From Armatimonadota bacterium (GTDB taxonomy: Bacteria; Armatimonadota; Fimbriimonadia; Fimbriimonadales; GBS-DC): a DNA stretch of 64,000 nucleotides. A program made the translations under genes and the position numbers. The DNA lies in NCBI GenBank assembly GCA_013359125.1, contig JABWCR010000004.1:20607-84606 (forward strand). The letters run 5' to 3'. Positions within the stretch are counted from its first letter, which is position 1, and every line of letters begins with the position of its first letter. The notes under the pieces were generated by a model. That model saw nothing but the letters and a program-made list of their open reading frames with translations, did not search any database and was not told where the DNA came from. Below are positions 33,336-43,009 of this stretch, piece after piece.

Positions 33336-35207
33336 ATGAGTCTGCTCACTGTGCGCGGCCTGGAGATCGCTTTTGGCGTCGATGTTCTATTCAGCGATGT
33401 GTCGTTTACGGTCGGTCGGCGGCAGAAAATCGGCCTGGTCGGTCGCAATGGGTGCGGCAAGACGACTCTGTTGCGGATTGTTTGCGGCTTGACGGAGCCG
33501 GATCGAGGGCGCGTCGAGATTCACGGTCGCACCGAACTGGGCTATCTGCGGCAAGAGCCCAACATGGGCAAGGATAGAACGGTTCGAGAAGAAGCGGAGA
33601 ACGCTTTTCAGCACATTCTGGATTTGGAGCAGAGGATGGCAAAGGCCGCCGAGCGGATGGCGAGCTCGGACGAGGCGGTTGAAGAGTATGGCGCTTTGAG
33701 GGAGCGGTTTGACGCGATGGGCGGATACGATGCGCTGCGAGACATCCCGACGGCCTTGCGAATGCTGGGTTTTAGCCTCGAAGATCAGGGCAAGCGCGTT
33801 TCGATGTTGTCGGGCGGCGAAAAGACAAGGCTAGGCTTGGCAAAACTCTTGCTCAACGGGCCGGACCTGATGATTCTGGACGAACCGACGAACCACTTAG
33901 ACTTGAAGGCGACCGAGTGGTTGGAGGGCTATCTGAAGGGGTTTGGCGGCGGGCTGATCGTTGTGTCGCACGACCGGTACTTCTTGGATCGTGTCTGTAC
34001 GCACATTGCGGATTTGGAGCGTGGCCGGCTGACGCTCTTTGCGGGCAACTACTCCAACTTTGTCCAGCAAAAGGAGTTGAGAAAGCAGCAGGATTTGGAG
34101 CGATATGAACGAGAGCAAGCGGAGATTGCGCGTCTGGAGCTCTTTTTTGAACAGTGGAAGAACACGCCCTCCAAACGATCGCAGGCTGTGATGCGAAAGC
34201 GGTGGGCGGAGCGGATCAAGAAGACGGCGATCGAGAAGCCGCCCGGAGCGCAGAAGAGCATGGCTGGCGCGGTGAAAAGCATTGCGCGATCGGCGACAGA
34301 GGTCGTTCGGACTGACGACCTTGGAATGGCGTTTGGAAACCGCGCGCTGTTTAGCGGGCTGAGCTTTCGACTGGAGCGGGGAGAGAAGCTGGGCGTGATC
34401 GGCCCGAACGGAGCGGGAAAGACGACGCTGATCAAGATTCTGCTTGGTGAGATCGAGCCGACCTCGGGGCGCGTCAAGATAGGCGGCGGCGTATCGATCG
34501 GCTACTATGCGCAAGAGGCTTCCGGCTTGGATTTCGAGGCGACCGTGCTGGAAAACATGTTGGATGCGGCGCCCATGCGGGCGGAGGAGGCCAGAAATCA
34601 CTTAGGGCGCTTTCTGTTTTCTGGCGAGGATGCGTTCAAACCTGTCTCAGCGCTGTCCGGCGGAGAGAAGAACAAACTGGCGCTGGCGCAATTGACCTAT
34701 GCAAGCCCAAATCTCCTGATCCTGGACGAACCGACGAACCACTTGGACGCCGAATCGCGGGAGGCGCTGAAGGAGATGCTAATTGTCTACCCAGGCACCG
34801 TGATCCTTATCTCGCACGATCGTTATCTGTTGGATCAGGTTACACAGGCGACCCTGGCGATCGAGGATGGAAACGCCGAACTCTATCCCGCACCCTATTC
34901 TGAATACAAGGCCCGAGCCAGGCCGGTGGAGAGGCCGCAAGTCGCGAGGGCTACAGATGGATTGAACTTTAAGCAGTTGGCAAAGGAGCGATCGCGAGCG
35001 TTGACTGCAGTCGAGAAGGCCGAGAAGCGCGTGGCGGAGATCGAAGATCGCTTGAGGGCGTGCGAGCGGGCATTGGCCAATCCTCAACCGGGGGACAGCC
35101 TCTATGAACTGACGCTAAGGCACGGAAAGATCACCGATGAGCTTCAGGCGGCGATTGGCGACTGGGAAACGGCTGTGAAGCATGCCGAAGACATAGGGGC
35201 CAATTAA
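33336..35207 (+). CDS. ABC-F family ATPase (ribosome-associated)
   Basis: This 623-residue protein has two ABC domains and no membrane span. The first carries GRNGCGKTT, LSGGEKTRLGLAKLL and LMILDEPTNHLD; the second GPNGAGKTT, LSGGEKNKLALAQL and LLILDEPTNHLDAES. The ABC-F interdomain linker is basic and helical (about 240-310), and a C-terminal coiled coil follows (KRVAEIEDRLRACERAL). Such proteins act on the ribosomal E site in translation rescue or antibiotic protection. Which subfamily applies (Uup, YdiF or EttA-like) cannot be settled by eye; the C-terminal coiled coil favours Uup/YdiF. The stop overlaps the next gene tail to tail. Confidence 0.92.
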   Translation: MSLLTVRGLEIAFGVDVLFSDVSFTVGRRQKIGLVGRNGCGKTTLLRIVCGLTEPDRGRVEIHGRTELGYLRQEPNMGKDRTVREEAENAFQHILDLEQRMAKAAERMASSDEAVEEYGALRERFDAMGGYDALRDIPTALRMLGFSLEDQGKRVSMLSGGEKTRLGLAKLLLNGPDLMILDEPTNHLDLKATEWLEGYLKGFGGGLIVVSHDRYFLDRVCTHIADLERGRLTLFAGNYSNFVQQKELRKQQDLERYEREQAEIARLELFFEQWKNTPSKRSQAVMRKRWAERIKKTAIEKPPGAQKSMAGAVKSIARSATEVVRTDDLGMAFGNRALFSGLSFRLERGEKLGVIGPNGAGKTTLIKILLGEIEPTSGRVKIGGGVSIGYYAQEASGLDFEATVLENMLDAAPMRAEEARNHLGRFLFSGEDAFKPVSALSGGEKNKLALAQLTYASPNLLILDEPTNHLDAESREALKEMLIVYPGTVILISHDRYLLDQVTQATLAIEDGNAELYPAPYSEYKARARPVERPQVARATDGLNFKQLAKERSRALTAVEKAEKRVAEIEDRLRACERALANPQPGDSLYELTLRHGKITDELQAAIGDWETAVKHAEDIGAN

Positions 35208-37159
35208 CCGCCTTCCTTTTCTCGCAGGATGATGAGCTGTCTCGTGATCGTGTCGAGCTTATCGTAGAAGGCTTTGATCTCAGCGTATTGGGCGGCCGGC
35301 GCTTGGTACCGTTTGTAGGCGGAAGAGCGCGCGATCGTAACCGTGCGGCCTTCGGTCGTCACTTCGTAGCGATAATCGATGAAGTCGTTGTTGACCTGGT
35401 GGCTTTTCGGCATGTCGAGGACTTCGAATCCTTCCGGCAGTTCGATGGTAATGACTGTGAGGGAGGGGTTGCTCTTTCTGAATACGATCGGAAACTTTCG
35501 AGTTTCTTTGGTAAAAGGGTTGGTCGATGCCCTAGAAATGGATTGGTCCATGCCGGGATAGATGAGCATGACATCGGCCACTTTCAGCGCCCACTCTGGC
35601 GCATCGATGGCGAACAGTTCTTCGAACGGTTTGCCTAAAGCCTTGGGGTCTGAGAACGAGTGCTCGGCGACGGTCGCGCCTGCGGCGATGCGATTGGCTT
35701 GGGCTCGAAGCCCTTCTTCCATCGACCTGGGCGTGGCCATCGAATAGGCCGCTCGTTTCATGGCGGACGTTGAGCCAAAGTCGACGGTGCGTTGTCGGAG
35801 ATGGGCCGTGCCGTCCTTCTCCAATTTGATGGAGAGGTGGTTCTCTGCGACGTATTGGCTCGGTCGTTCGGTCGCAACCTTTGCCCATTCGTTCTTCGCG
35901 CCGATCCGAACGACGGTCGCGCCATAAACGTCGATCGGGAGTTCTTCTAGGCCGGCGAAGCGCAGAAACGGATTGATCGCGTAGCTTTTGCCGCTGATGA
36001 CAGCCTCGGTCCACACCGATGCGAACCAGTCTGGCGAGGGCGGGCGTTCTGTCAGGGGTCTTTCTGGCTCGCCGAACGGCTCCATGATAAACAGATTGGC
36101 CTCGATTCCGGCCTCTTTTAGCATGGCTCGCAACAGTACAGCCGCATCGAGTTCGCTCGCATAGCCCAATTGAAGGAGTTTGTCCGCGGGCATCGGTTCA
36201 AAGTCGATCTGGGTTGGCAGCGCGCTGGCAGCGTGCAGGCTTTCTGCGATCCAGTCTCGTAGAGCGAGAGCGATCTGTTCCGGTGTATTGTGCGCGGCTT
36301 TGGCCGCGGCGATAGCCTGCTTGGCTCTTTCGGGCAACGGATAGTCGCGATTGAGCTTCTTGCCGAACCAGTCGAAGAGTTCTTGCCACTCCATCTTGCG
36401 GGTTACCACGACGTAAGGGTAGAGTTGTTCTTCGCTGGGCATGAACGGCTCGGCCTCGATGTGTTCCATGTAGCTGACGTCCCATCGATAGAGCAGTCGG
36501 TTGCCAGGCAAGGTCGTCGGGCTTGGAACCGTCGCGCCGTTGTAGGGCTTGATGAGCAACGGGTAGTCCTTGGGAACCACGACTTCCATAACGTCTTGGA
36601 GGCATGGGAGCATGTTCTTCATAGTGAGGCGCGTGTGGTAGTAGCCGGGCATGATGGGCTTGAGCGTGGTCAGTTCGTACTCGAAATCTCGAAAGTAGCC
36701 GGCTCTGACTTCTGGCAACGAACAGTCGATGGTTCTTGATTGCGGGTAGGCTGGATAATCCGACTCATGGCTTCGGTCGAAGACCCTGTTGGGGGCTACG
36801 TTGTAGCTTCTGCCATCGGGGGTTAGCATCCGAGCGCTGATGAGGCGGACTTTCTCTTTGCCAGGCGTGTAGCTCATGCTGAGTTCGCCCAGGCCCTCCT
36901 CCGACGATTCGCGCATGAGTTTCTCGATGTTTCGATGAATGATGCTGACGGTTCCATCGGTCTTGATCTCGATTCGGGCATAGGCCAGAAGGAGAAATGT
37001 GGAGAGTTCGGGATAGTCCTTGGACTGAGGGGCCTTTTTCAAGAGCGCTTTAGTCTGATCGTCCAGCGGCTTTTGATTGAGGTCCTTAACGATGGACGGA
37101 TCGGCGACTTGGGCATAGCCGACGGACAGCGCGAGGCATATGGAGAGGATCGATTTCAT
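35204..37159 (-). CDS. Exported DUF3857/transglutaminase-like protein, catalytically degenerate
   Basis: This 651-residue protein has a signal peptide (ILSICLALSVGYAQ), an N-terminal DUF3857 domain (ARIEIKTDGTVSIIHRNIEKLM, about 55-230) and a transglutaminase-like core (about 265-400). Compared with its neighbour, all three catalytic positions are changed: the Cys position reads LGYASELDAAVLL (E336), the His position reads S381 and the Asp position N396. This looks like a non-catalytic paralogue. It is coupled to the intact paralogue upstream by an ATGA overlap, so the two products probably work together in the envelope. Confidence 0.8.
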   Translation of the reverse strand: MKSILSICLALSVGYAQVADPSIVKDLNQKPLDDQTKALLKKAPQSKDYPELSTFLLLAYARIEIKTDGTVSIIHRNIEKLMRESSEEGLGELSMSYTPGKEKVRLISARMLTPDGRSYNVAPNRVFDRSHESDYPAYPQSRTIDCSLPEVRAGYFRDFEYELTTLKPIMPGYYHTRLTMKNMLPCLQDVMEVVVPKDYPLLIKPYNGATVPSPTTLPGNRLLYRWDVSYMEHIEAEPFMPSEEQLYPYVVVTRKMEWQELFDWFGKKLNRDYPLPERAKQAIAAAKAAHNTPEQIALALRDWIAESLHAASALPTQIDFEPMPADKLLQLGYASELDAAVLLRAMLKEAGIEANLFIMEPFGEPERPLTERPPSPDWFASVWTEAVISGKSYAINPFLRFAGLEELPIDVYGATVVRIGAKNEWAKVATERPSQYVAENHLSIKLEKDGTAHLRQRTVDFGSTSAMKRAAYSMATPRSMEEGLRAQANRIAAGATVAEHSFSDPKALGKPFEELFAIDAPEWALKVADVMLIYPGMDQSISRASTNPFTKETRKFPIVFRKSNPSLTVITIELPEGFEVLDMPKSHQVNNDFIDYRYEVTTEGRTVTIARSSAYKRYQAPAAQYAEIKAFYDKLDTITRQLIILREKEGG

Positions 37160-39057
37160 TCGACTTTTTTCCTTAGGACAAAGACCTCTCGGGCGAGTTT
37201 GCTTTGTTTGAGATACGCTTTGCGAACATCTTCATACTTGTCGACCGGCAGCGTCTCGTCCTTACCGATTACAAGGCTCGTTGAGGTTAAGACGTTGCCG
37301 CTCAGTTTGAAATCGCTCTCGATGCGAGAGCCAGGAAAATCCTTTGACTTGAGATCCGGCGATGCCAGAAGTTCGAAACCTTCAGGGAACTCGATGCGGA
37401 TAGAAGTCTTGGTCTTGGGCGCCTCGGTAAAGAAGATCGGGTATTTGCGGCTTGGGTCGGTGAAGGCGGCGCTGCCGCCCGCGCCTGCAAAGCCGCCCAA
37501 ACTTCGGGGAACCAGCATGACGTTGCCCGGCGTCAGAGCGAACTCTTGAAGCTCCATGTCGGCGGTCATGGTCATGGGTCGATCCCAGTCGTCAGTGTCG
37601 GTCCAGGTCAGGTTTGTGATCTTTCCAGACTTGGCGAACGACTTGGGCATGCTCTCTTTGATCTCTTCGAGCTCCTTTGGGCTCAGGTCGGCAAAGGTCG
37701 CTCGCAACTGAGCAGCCATGTCTTGGCGACCTGTGAGAGCGAGTTTGACCGTTGCAGAACCATCGGGCTTGACGATCACGGATGCGTCGACCTCCATCAT
37801 TGGGGGCAGCGCGCCAAAGTCAGGGAGTTTTTCGAACTGTCCCTTCTCGATAACGAGCGCTTTGCAGCCTGCCAAAGAGCTAGGAACATCTTCGGCGCCA
37901 AAGTACCCGCCGGTCGCATCGAGCCAATAGACTCGGTCGCCGACTTGCGCTCTGGCGATACAGTGGTCGAAGCTATAGGGGCCTTCCCAGTAAAGGTCGG
38001 GCGGTTCGTTGCGCGAGTCAAATCGAATCAGCGCCCAAGTGGCCTCGACTTGTGCCGCACGGAGCATTCCGACCAAGAGGGTGGACATGTCCTTACAATC
38101 GCCGTACTTGCTGGTGCAGATCTGTTCGGCCGAGTGCGGCTGATAGCCGGATTCGCCCAATTCGACGGCTACATAGCGTATGTTCTGCTGAACCCAGCGG
38201 TATACGGCCTTGACGCGATCTTCGAGGCTGGAGTGTCGGCTCACGATGCCTTGTACGACGGTTTTCGCAATCGCCGGCAAGGCTTCGCGCCCTTTGGCGA
38301 GCGATTGAAACCACTTGTCAACCTCTGCCCAACTCGTTTCCGATGCGATTTCGACATAAGGGAAGATTTGTTTGGGCGGCGGCATGTTCGGCTCGCCCTT
38401 CAGCTCTTCCAGTTGCGAGTACTCGATGGTGTACCGATTGCGACCGTCGGACAGGGTCTCTATCTTGATCGGAGGCGCGCCGTTGAGCGATCGATGCCTG
38501 AGCTTCCAACGGGGCGCGGCTGTGATGACGGTTGACGACTGAACCGTGGGAGTCGAGGAAAGAAGGAACTCGGAGTGATGGAAGAAGCCCGGCATTCTGG
38601 GCCTGCTATCGGTTTCGTATTCCAGCTCTAACACCGATCCGACTCGAACATCCGGGAAGACGAACGATTTGGCTCGGGTGTCTTCGTACATGGCTGCGCC
38701 CGAGTAGACCGGTTCGTCCGAGATGCTGGCAGGAAGAACGTTCTGTACTCGGCCGTCCGACTGAATAGTTCTGGCGGTTAGGATGGTCATTTGGTCGTAA
38801 TGGCCGCTGTAGTTTAGGCTGACTTCGGCGGCGGACCGTCCGGCATCGGTCAGCACCTTGCGGACCGTACGGATTCTTGTTATAGTCGTTGCGTCGGGTC
38901 CAAGAAATGTGGTTTCGCGCCTCAAGATCGTCAGGAGCGAGGAGTTTGGGAAGCGATCTGCCGACGGGGCAGACTGGATTGCTTGACGAAGCTCGTCGCT
39001 GAGCCCGTCTTGGGTTGGGAATAGGGCGATCAGAAGCAATAATTGGGGTATCAGCAT
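37156..39057 (-). CDS. Exported DUF3857/transglutaminase-like cysteine hydrolase
   Basis: This 633-residue protein has a hydrophobic leader (LIPQLLLLIALFP), a DUF3857 domain (about 40-230) and a transglutaminase-like domain with an intact triad: C321 in KYGDCKDMSTLL, H365 in SFDHCIARA and D380 in VYWLDATGG. A C-terminal beta-rich DUF2569-like or unassigned region completes it. Members act on proteins or peptidoglycan-linked peptides in the envelope; the reaction is unknown. It is the first gene of a two-gene operon with a degenerate paralogue. Confidence 0.82.
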   Translation of the reverse strand: MLIPQLLLLIALFPTQDGLSDELRQAIQSAPSADRFPNSSLLTILRRETTFLGPDATTITRIRTVRKVLTDAGRSAAEVSLNYSGHYDQMTILTARTIQSDGRVQNVLPASISDEPVYSGAAMYEDTRAKSFVFPDVRVGSVLELEYETDSRPRMPGFFHHSEFLLSSTPTVQSSTVITAAPRWKLRHRSLNGAPPIKIETLSDGRNRYTIEYSQLEELKGEPNMPPPKQIFPYVEIASETSWAEVDKWFQSLAKGREALPAIAKTVVQGIVSRHSSLEDRVKAVYRWVQQNIRYVAVELGESGYQPHSAEQICTSKYGDCKDMSTLLVGMLRAAQVEATWALIRFDSRNEPPDLYWEGPYSFDHCIARAQVGDRVYWLDATGGYFGAEDVPSSLAGCKALVIEKGQFEKLPDFGALPPMMEVDASVIVKPDGSATVKLALTGRQDMAAQLRATFADLSPKELEEIKESMPKSFAKSGKITNLTWTDTDDWDRPMTMTADMELQEFALTPGNVMLVPRSLGGFAGAGGSAAFTDPSRKYPIFFTEAPKTKTSIRIEFPEGFELLASPDLKSKDFPGSRIESDFKLSGNVLTSTSLVIGKDETLPVDKYEDVRKAYLKQSKLAREVFVLRKKVE

Positions 39058-39105
39058 TTGGCTCTATTTTCTCCTTTGGGTTCGGCGCATCCTGCCTGAC
39101 TCGTG

Positions 39106-39111
39106 TATATT
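39106..39111 (+). promoter_or_regulatory. -10-like box (TATATT) next to the ATG at 39118
   Basis: TATATT ends seven bases before the ATG at 39118, and no ribosome-binding site lies between. An in-frame ATG at 39112 would fall before the expected transcription start. Confidence 0.4.
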
Positions 39112-39117
39112 ATGGAT

Positions 39118-42108
39118 ATGAAGGCGTTCGCGGCTTCGTTCGGCTTGTCCGTCGGCTTGCTCATTTGTGCCTACGTTGCTTCGAACGACAAAATTCCCGC
39201 GCCGTTGCTTGCATTGGAAAAACGGTTTGAGTCCCAGATATGGCCGATCCTGAACTCGAACGGATGCGTCGCCTGCCACACATCGGGTAAAGGAGGCCCT
39301 CTCGAACTGCCCAAGGCGCCGAGGGATGCCTTTTATCATCTGGTAGACGAGGGCTACTTTGACGCCGCGCAGCCAATGAGCCTGGCTGTCCGATTGACCG
39401 AGCAAGAGAACGATCGGGTTATGCCGCCGCCGCCGTTAGAGCGTTGCGAGCAGGGCGCGATCGATCGAATAGTCGCATTCTCTGCCGAAGTGATGGAGGC
39501 GATCAGCAGTTCGGGAATTGATCTCAAAAGGGAACCGCCATTGTCTGCGCGGATTCCCTATGTCGGCGCCAAGCCCGATCCAGGCGAGACGCCCGCGCTC
39601 ACTTACTATCAACTAAAGCAGAAGATCTTGGCGCTTTTTGGCGACGATTGGGTTCGAGACGGGAAGGACCGTTGGGCAGAGAGCGCAGCGCTCTTCGGGG
39701 GCGCCGATTTTCACAAGAGTTTTTCTGAATCGAACCGCATTACCGCACAATATCTGACCGGCGTCGATCGGCTGGCGAAGGATGTGGTTTCTCGGGCCTA
39801 TCTCAATGCTGCCGGGCCGTTTCAAGGCCTATCGTTGGAACTCGCGGATCCGCGCAAGTTGAAATCGGTCGATGCGCAGTACAAAGCGGCAATCCGGCAT
39901 CTGTACCGGCGTCTCTTGTTCCGCGATCCGTCCGTTGCAGAGGAGACGTCGTCGTTCAAGTTGGTTCAGTCGGTCTATGCGAACGAAAGTCGTTTGATGG
40001 CGGAGGAGTCGGAGATTGCGTTCGAGGTCGTCGCAACCGATCGAGACGGCATGAAAGCATCGGCGACCGTTTCTATGACCCTACTCAATTCGGAGCTGGC
40101 CGTGTATCAGGAAGAGATCGATCAATCGGAGGGCAAGGGCGTCGTCGTCAAGAAGCTTCAGGGAACGTTTTTGCTTAAGAAAGGCGATGTAAGACAGTCC
40201 GTGAGAATCGACAATGCCGAGACGGAAGGCGTGGTCAGCGTTTTTGGAATCGAGACGGCGCCTGTTGGAGGGGGGGCGAAGCGGATCAAGGCCAACGATC
40301 GGTCGGTCAGGGCGGAAGGCGCCTGGAAGCGAGACGGCGACGGCTATCACGACAACGACGAAAGCAAGGGCGCGAACTCGATTGTGTTTCCGCTCGCAGT
40401 GGATCAGGACGGGGAGTATGAGATCGCGCTCGTTTACAAGGTGTTTGGCGATCGGTACATGTCGAAGCGAACAGTGGTCGAGGTGGCCAACCATAGCAGG
40501 CGCCAGATTCAGGAAAAACGTTTGGAAGAGACAGGCGTTGGGGCTTGGCTGGTCGATCAATCGGACGATGCAAGGCCGCATTGGCAACCGAACGCGAAGT
40601 TTCGGTTTACCGATGCCGGGCATGGCGTTACGATCAGCAATGCGAACACGCGGAAGGAGGTTTCGGCAGACGCCGTGCGATTCGTGCCTGACAGAGGCGA
40701 ACCGATCCTCGTTCGCAGCACAGAAGCCAAGGGGCATGAGGATTGGGCCGAGTTCAAGCACAAGTCGTTCGAGGCTTACAACACAGTCGGTCCGAAGCTA
40801 TTGAGCGACGAGAACAAGCGAAAGGGCGAATTAACACTGCGCTACTCTCCGGTGGGTCGTTCTGGATGGAGCCAAGACGCGCTCTATCGAGTACAAGTCG
40901 TCTATCCCGGCAAGCAATTTAGCGAGACGCGGGTTCCGGTTACCATTTCGGCAGCGTTTTCAACGCCGATCCTCCGCATAGCGCGTCCCTTGCGGGTTCA
41001 AGTTGGCCAGAAAGCAGTCATCCAAGCGGAAGCGCGAAATGTGCAGGCTTCGCCCATTGCGCTCGCTTGGAAACAGATTGGCGGTCCAAAGGTTGCCTTG
41101 AAGGCGTCGGCCAGTAGCACGATCGAATTTGTAGCGCCCAAATTGTCGCCCAAACAGGCTGCGTGGGAGGCGCTTGCTCAAGCCCTGATGCGGCATCCGG
41201 ATTTTCTGCTTTCTCGTCCGCCCAGCTTAGACGCGGTGAAGGATTCAGCGACGATCAAGCGATTGCGACTGGTATGGATCGCTCAAGACTTGGCAGGCAG
41301 GCCGCCAACGGACCAAGAGGTCGCCCGGTTGGATCGAGGGGAAAGCTTTGCTCAGTTGATAGACGCCTACTTGGCTTCGGACGAGTTCGATCGGTTCTTT
41401 ATACGGCGCGTCAGGCTTTACTTGGAATCGAGGGGCAGCGACGAAGACGAGGAGCCGGTTCGTTTGTGGCGCTATGTGCTGAATAATGGACGGGCTGTCG
41501 CAGAGTTGCTGACTGCAGACTATACGGTGGGGACAAATGGAGAAAAGAGGGAGCGGCCCGCTCAGCACGGCAAGACCGGGTTGCTGACGATGAAGGGGTT
41601 TATGAACGGCAAGCCAGGGCTGCCGCACTTTAATTATGCGGCGATCGTAGCCGAGAAGTTTCTAGATTACTCGTTCGAGGTGCCTCCCGAGATTGTGGAA
41701 GCAAGGCAAACGGCGACGGCAGCCGGTACGACCGATCCGAAATCGTCCTGCTACTCTTGCCACAAGGTGTTGACGCCGCTGGCCTACCAGCGATTGCGAT
41801 GGAAAGACGACGGCACATACGCAGAGCAGGCAGATGGCAAAGCGATCGACGATACGGATAGAGGAGCCGTTGCGTCGTATCCATTTAAGGGGCGGGGAAT
41901 GGAAGCATTTGCCGCGCAGGCGGTCGAGTCGGAGCGCTTTGCGCGCGCTATGATCAACGTCCACTTTCTTTTTATGAACGGACGGCTCATGCGCTGGCAG
42001 ACGGATGAGAGGGAGACCTATCTGCGCCTGCGAGCGACTTACGAGCGGCATGGCGGCAAGATCAAGCCCATCCTAAAAGCGATCTTGCTAGAGCGGGTCG
42101 CTCGATAG
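39118..42108 (+). CDS. Large exported planctomycete-type cytochrome c protein with golvesin-like domain
   Basis: This 996-residue protein has a signal peptide (AASFGLSVGLLICAYVAS) and an N-terminal haem site CVACH (C50, C53, H54). A golvesin C-terminal-like/xanthan-lyase CBM-like domain (about 399-524) shows YHDND, WLVDQ, FRFTDAGHGVTISNAN and ADAVRFVP. A C-terminal part resembles DUF1588/DUF1585 (LIDAYLASDEFDRFFIRRVRLYLESRG, about 750-990) with a second haem site CYSCH (about 877-882). The start at 39118 follows a -10-like box; a GTG and ATG slightly upstream are alternatives. It overlaps parB by 21 bases tail to tail. Confidence 0.75.
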   Translation: MKAFAASFGLSVGLLICAYVASNDKIPAPLLALEKRFESQIWPILNSNGCVACHTSGKGGPLELPKAPRDAFYHLVDEGYFDAAQPMSLAVRLTEQENDRVMPPPPLERCEQGAIDRIVAFSAEVMEAISSSGIDLKREPPLSARIPYVGAKPDPGETPALTYYQLKQKILALFGDDWVRDGKDRWAESAALFGGADFHKSFSESNRITAQYLTGVDRLAKDVVSRAYLNAAGPFQGLSLELADPRKLKSVDAQYKAAIRHLYRRLLFRDPSVAEETSSFKLVQSVYANESRLMAEESEIAFEVVATDRDGMKASATVSMTLLNSELAVYQEEIDQSEGKGVVVKKLQGTFLLKKGDVRQSVRIDNAETEGVVSVFGIETAPVGGGAKRIKANDRSVRAEGAWKRDGDGYHDNDESKGANSIVFPLAVDQDGEYEIALVYKVFGDRYMSKRTVVEVANHSRRQIQEKRLEETGVGAWLVDQSDDARPHWQPNAKFRFTDAGHGVTISNANTRKEVSADAVRFVPDRGEPILVRSTEAKGHEDWAEFKHKSFEAYNTVGPKLLSDENKRKGELTLRYSPVGRSGWSQDALYRVQVVYPGKQFSETRVPVTISAAFSTPILRIARPLRVQVGQKAVIQAEARNVQASPIALAWKQIGGPKVALKASASSTIEFVAPKLSPKQAAWEALAQALMRHPDFLLSRPPSLDAVKDSATIKRLRLVWIAQDLAGRPPTDQEVARLDRGESFAQLIDAYLASDEFDRFFIRRVRLYLESRGSDEDEEPVRLWRYVLNNGRAVAELLTADYTVGTNGEKRERPAQHGKTGLLTMKGFMNGKPGLPHFNYAAIVAEKFLDYSFEVPPEIVEARQTATAAGTTDPKSSCYSCHKVLTPLAYQRLRWKDDGTYAEQADGKAIDDTDRGAVASYPFKGRGMEAFAAQAVESERFARAMINVHFLFMNGRLMRWQTDERETYLRLRATYERHGGKIKPILKAILLERVAR

Positions 42109-42945
42109 GCTATCGATCTCTTCTCGTTTGTTGGCGATGATCTCGGAGAGTTCGGAGAGAGCCGATTTGAGCGAGGCCAAGTGCCCGGGATGGAGGGAAT
42201 CGACTTCCAAAAGGTCCAAGTATCGGGCGAAGCTCTGAATGTGTACCGCCGGGCCGGTGATGGCTGGTCGAACTGCGGCCTTGCCTATAGGCTCGGCAAG
42301 GAGCTCTTGTGCGAGTTCGGGCGACTGGGTCATGCTGCGCACAAGGCTTTCGGCTTGTGCAGAGGTGAGCCCCTCCTTGCGAATCTTGTTTGCCAGTCCG
42401 CGCTGCAATTCAGGCGTTTCGTTCAGGTCTCTCAAACTTCTTGCATGCGACTCGGTCAAGGCTCCCGACGCAGGCCTGCCTTGCGAACTGATCACCTGTT
42501 CTGAGATTTCCTCTGGAAGTTCCAAGATGCTGAGCGCATTCCGCACGCTGCGTTCGCTGAGCCCGAGCATGTTGGCAATATCCGTCGTAGCCAGGCCTTG
42601 GCTGGTTTTTAGGGCGGCCAATCCTCGTGCTTTCTCGAGCGGCGACAGATCTTCTCTTTGAAGATTCTCTATCAGTTGTTCAGCGGCGATCTCGGCAGGA
42701 TCGATCTCTTTGACAATGCAGGGGATCTGTGTCAGCCCGGCCGATTGGGCCGCGCGCCAGCGGCGTTCGCCGGTTACTATCTGGAACATGTCGACGCTGT
42801 GCAGAGGGCGGACGGTTATCGGATTCAGCAGGCCGTGGCGGCGAATGCTGTCTGCCAGCCCCAAAAGGAGTTGTTCGTCGTATTCTTGTCTCGGCTGATC
42901 GGGATCTTCGATGATTTTGTCAACGGGTATGGTCTGGACTTCCAT
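42088..42945 (-). CDS. parB: ParB/RepB/Spo0J-family partition protein
   Basis: This 285-residue protein has the ParB N-terminal nuclease/CTPase motifs (VDKIIEDPDQPRQ, TGERRWRAA at 58-66, ENLQREDLSPLEKA at 93-106) and a KorB-like HTH (TTDIANMLGLSERSVRNALSILELPE, SHARSL). This set binds parS and CTP to organise chromosome or plasmid partition. No parA is adjacent and I saw no parS-like 16-mer nearby, so it could be the chromosomal ParB displaced from the origin, a Noc-like paralogue or a regulator. GGAG lies upstream of the ATG. Confidence 0.88.
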   Translation of the reverse strand: MEVQTIPVDKIIEDPDQPRQEYDEQLLLGLADSIRRHGLLNPITVRPLHSVDMFQIVTGERRWRAAQSAGLTQIPCIVKEIDPAEIAAEQLIENLQREDLSPLEKARGLAALKTSQGLATTDIANMLGLSERSVRNALSILELPEEISEQVISSQGRPASGALTESHARSLRDLNETPELQRGLANKIRKEGLTSAQAESLVRSMTQSPELAQELLAEPIGKAAVRPAITGPAVHIQSFARYLDLLEVDSLHPGHLASLKSALSELSEIIANKREEIDSLSSDPL

Positions 42946-42993
42946 GTGCGGGTTTTCTCCTACAGACTAGTTTACCCGGGGCTTTGTTTGGGG

Positions 42994-42999
42994 TAGAAT
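42994..42999 (+). promoter_or_regulatory. -10 box (TAGAAT) of the Gfo/Idh gene
   Basis: TAGAAT ends 11 bases before the ATG at 43010. The 10 bases between contain no ribosome-binding site, so the leader would be only a few bases. Confidence 0.45.
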
Positions 43000-43009
43000 C
43001 GACCGAACG

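Noticed and set aside
37546..38535. Plus-strand 329-codon open frame under the DUF3857 gene
   Set aside because: It mirrors a gene with a complete Cys-His-Asp triad, shows no domain and breaks at the natural boundaries of the opposite gene.
42946..43009. parS site next to parB
   Set aside because: No 16-base palindrome resembling TGTTYCACGTGRAACA was found in the gap or within the neighbouring gene ends.
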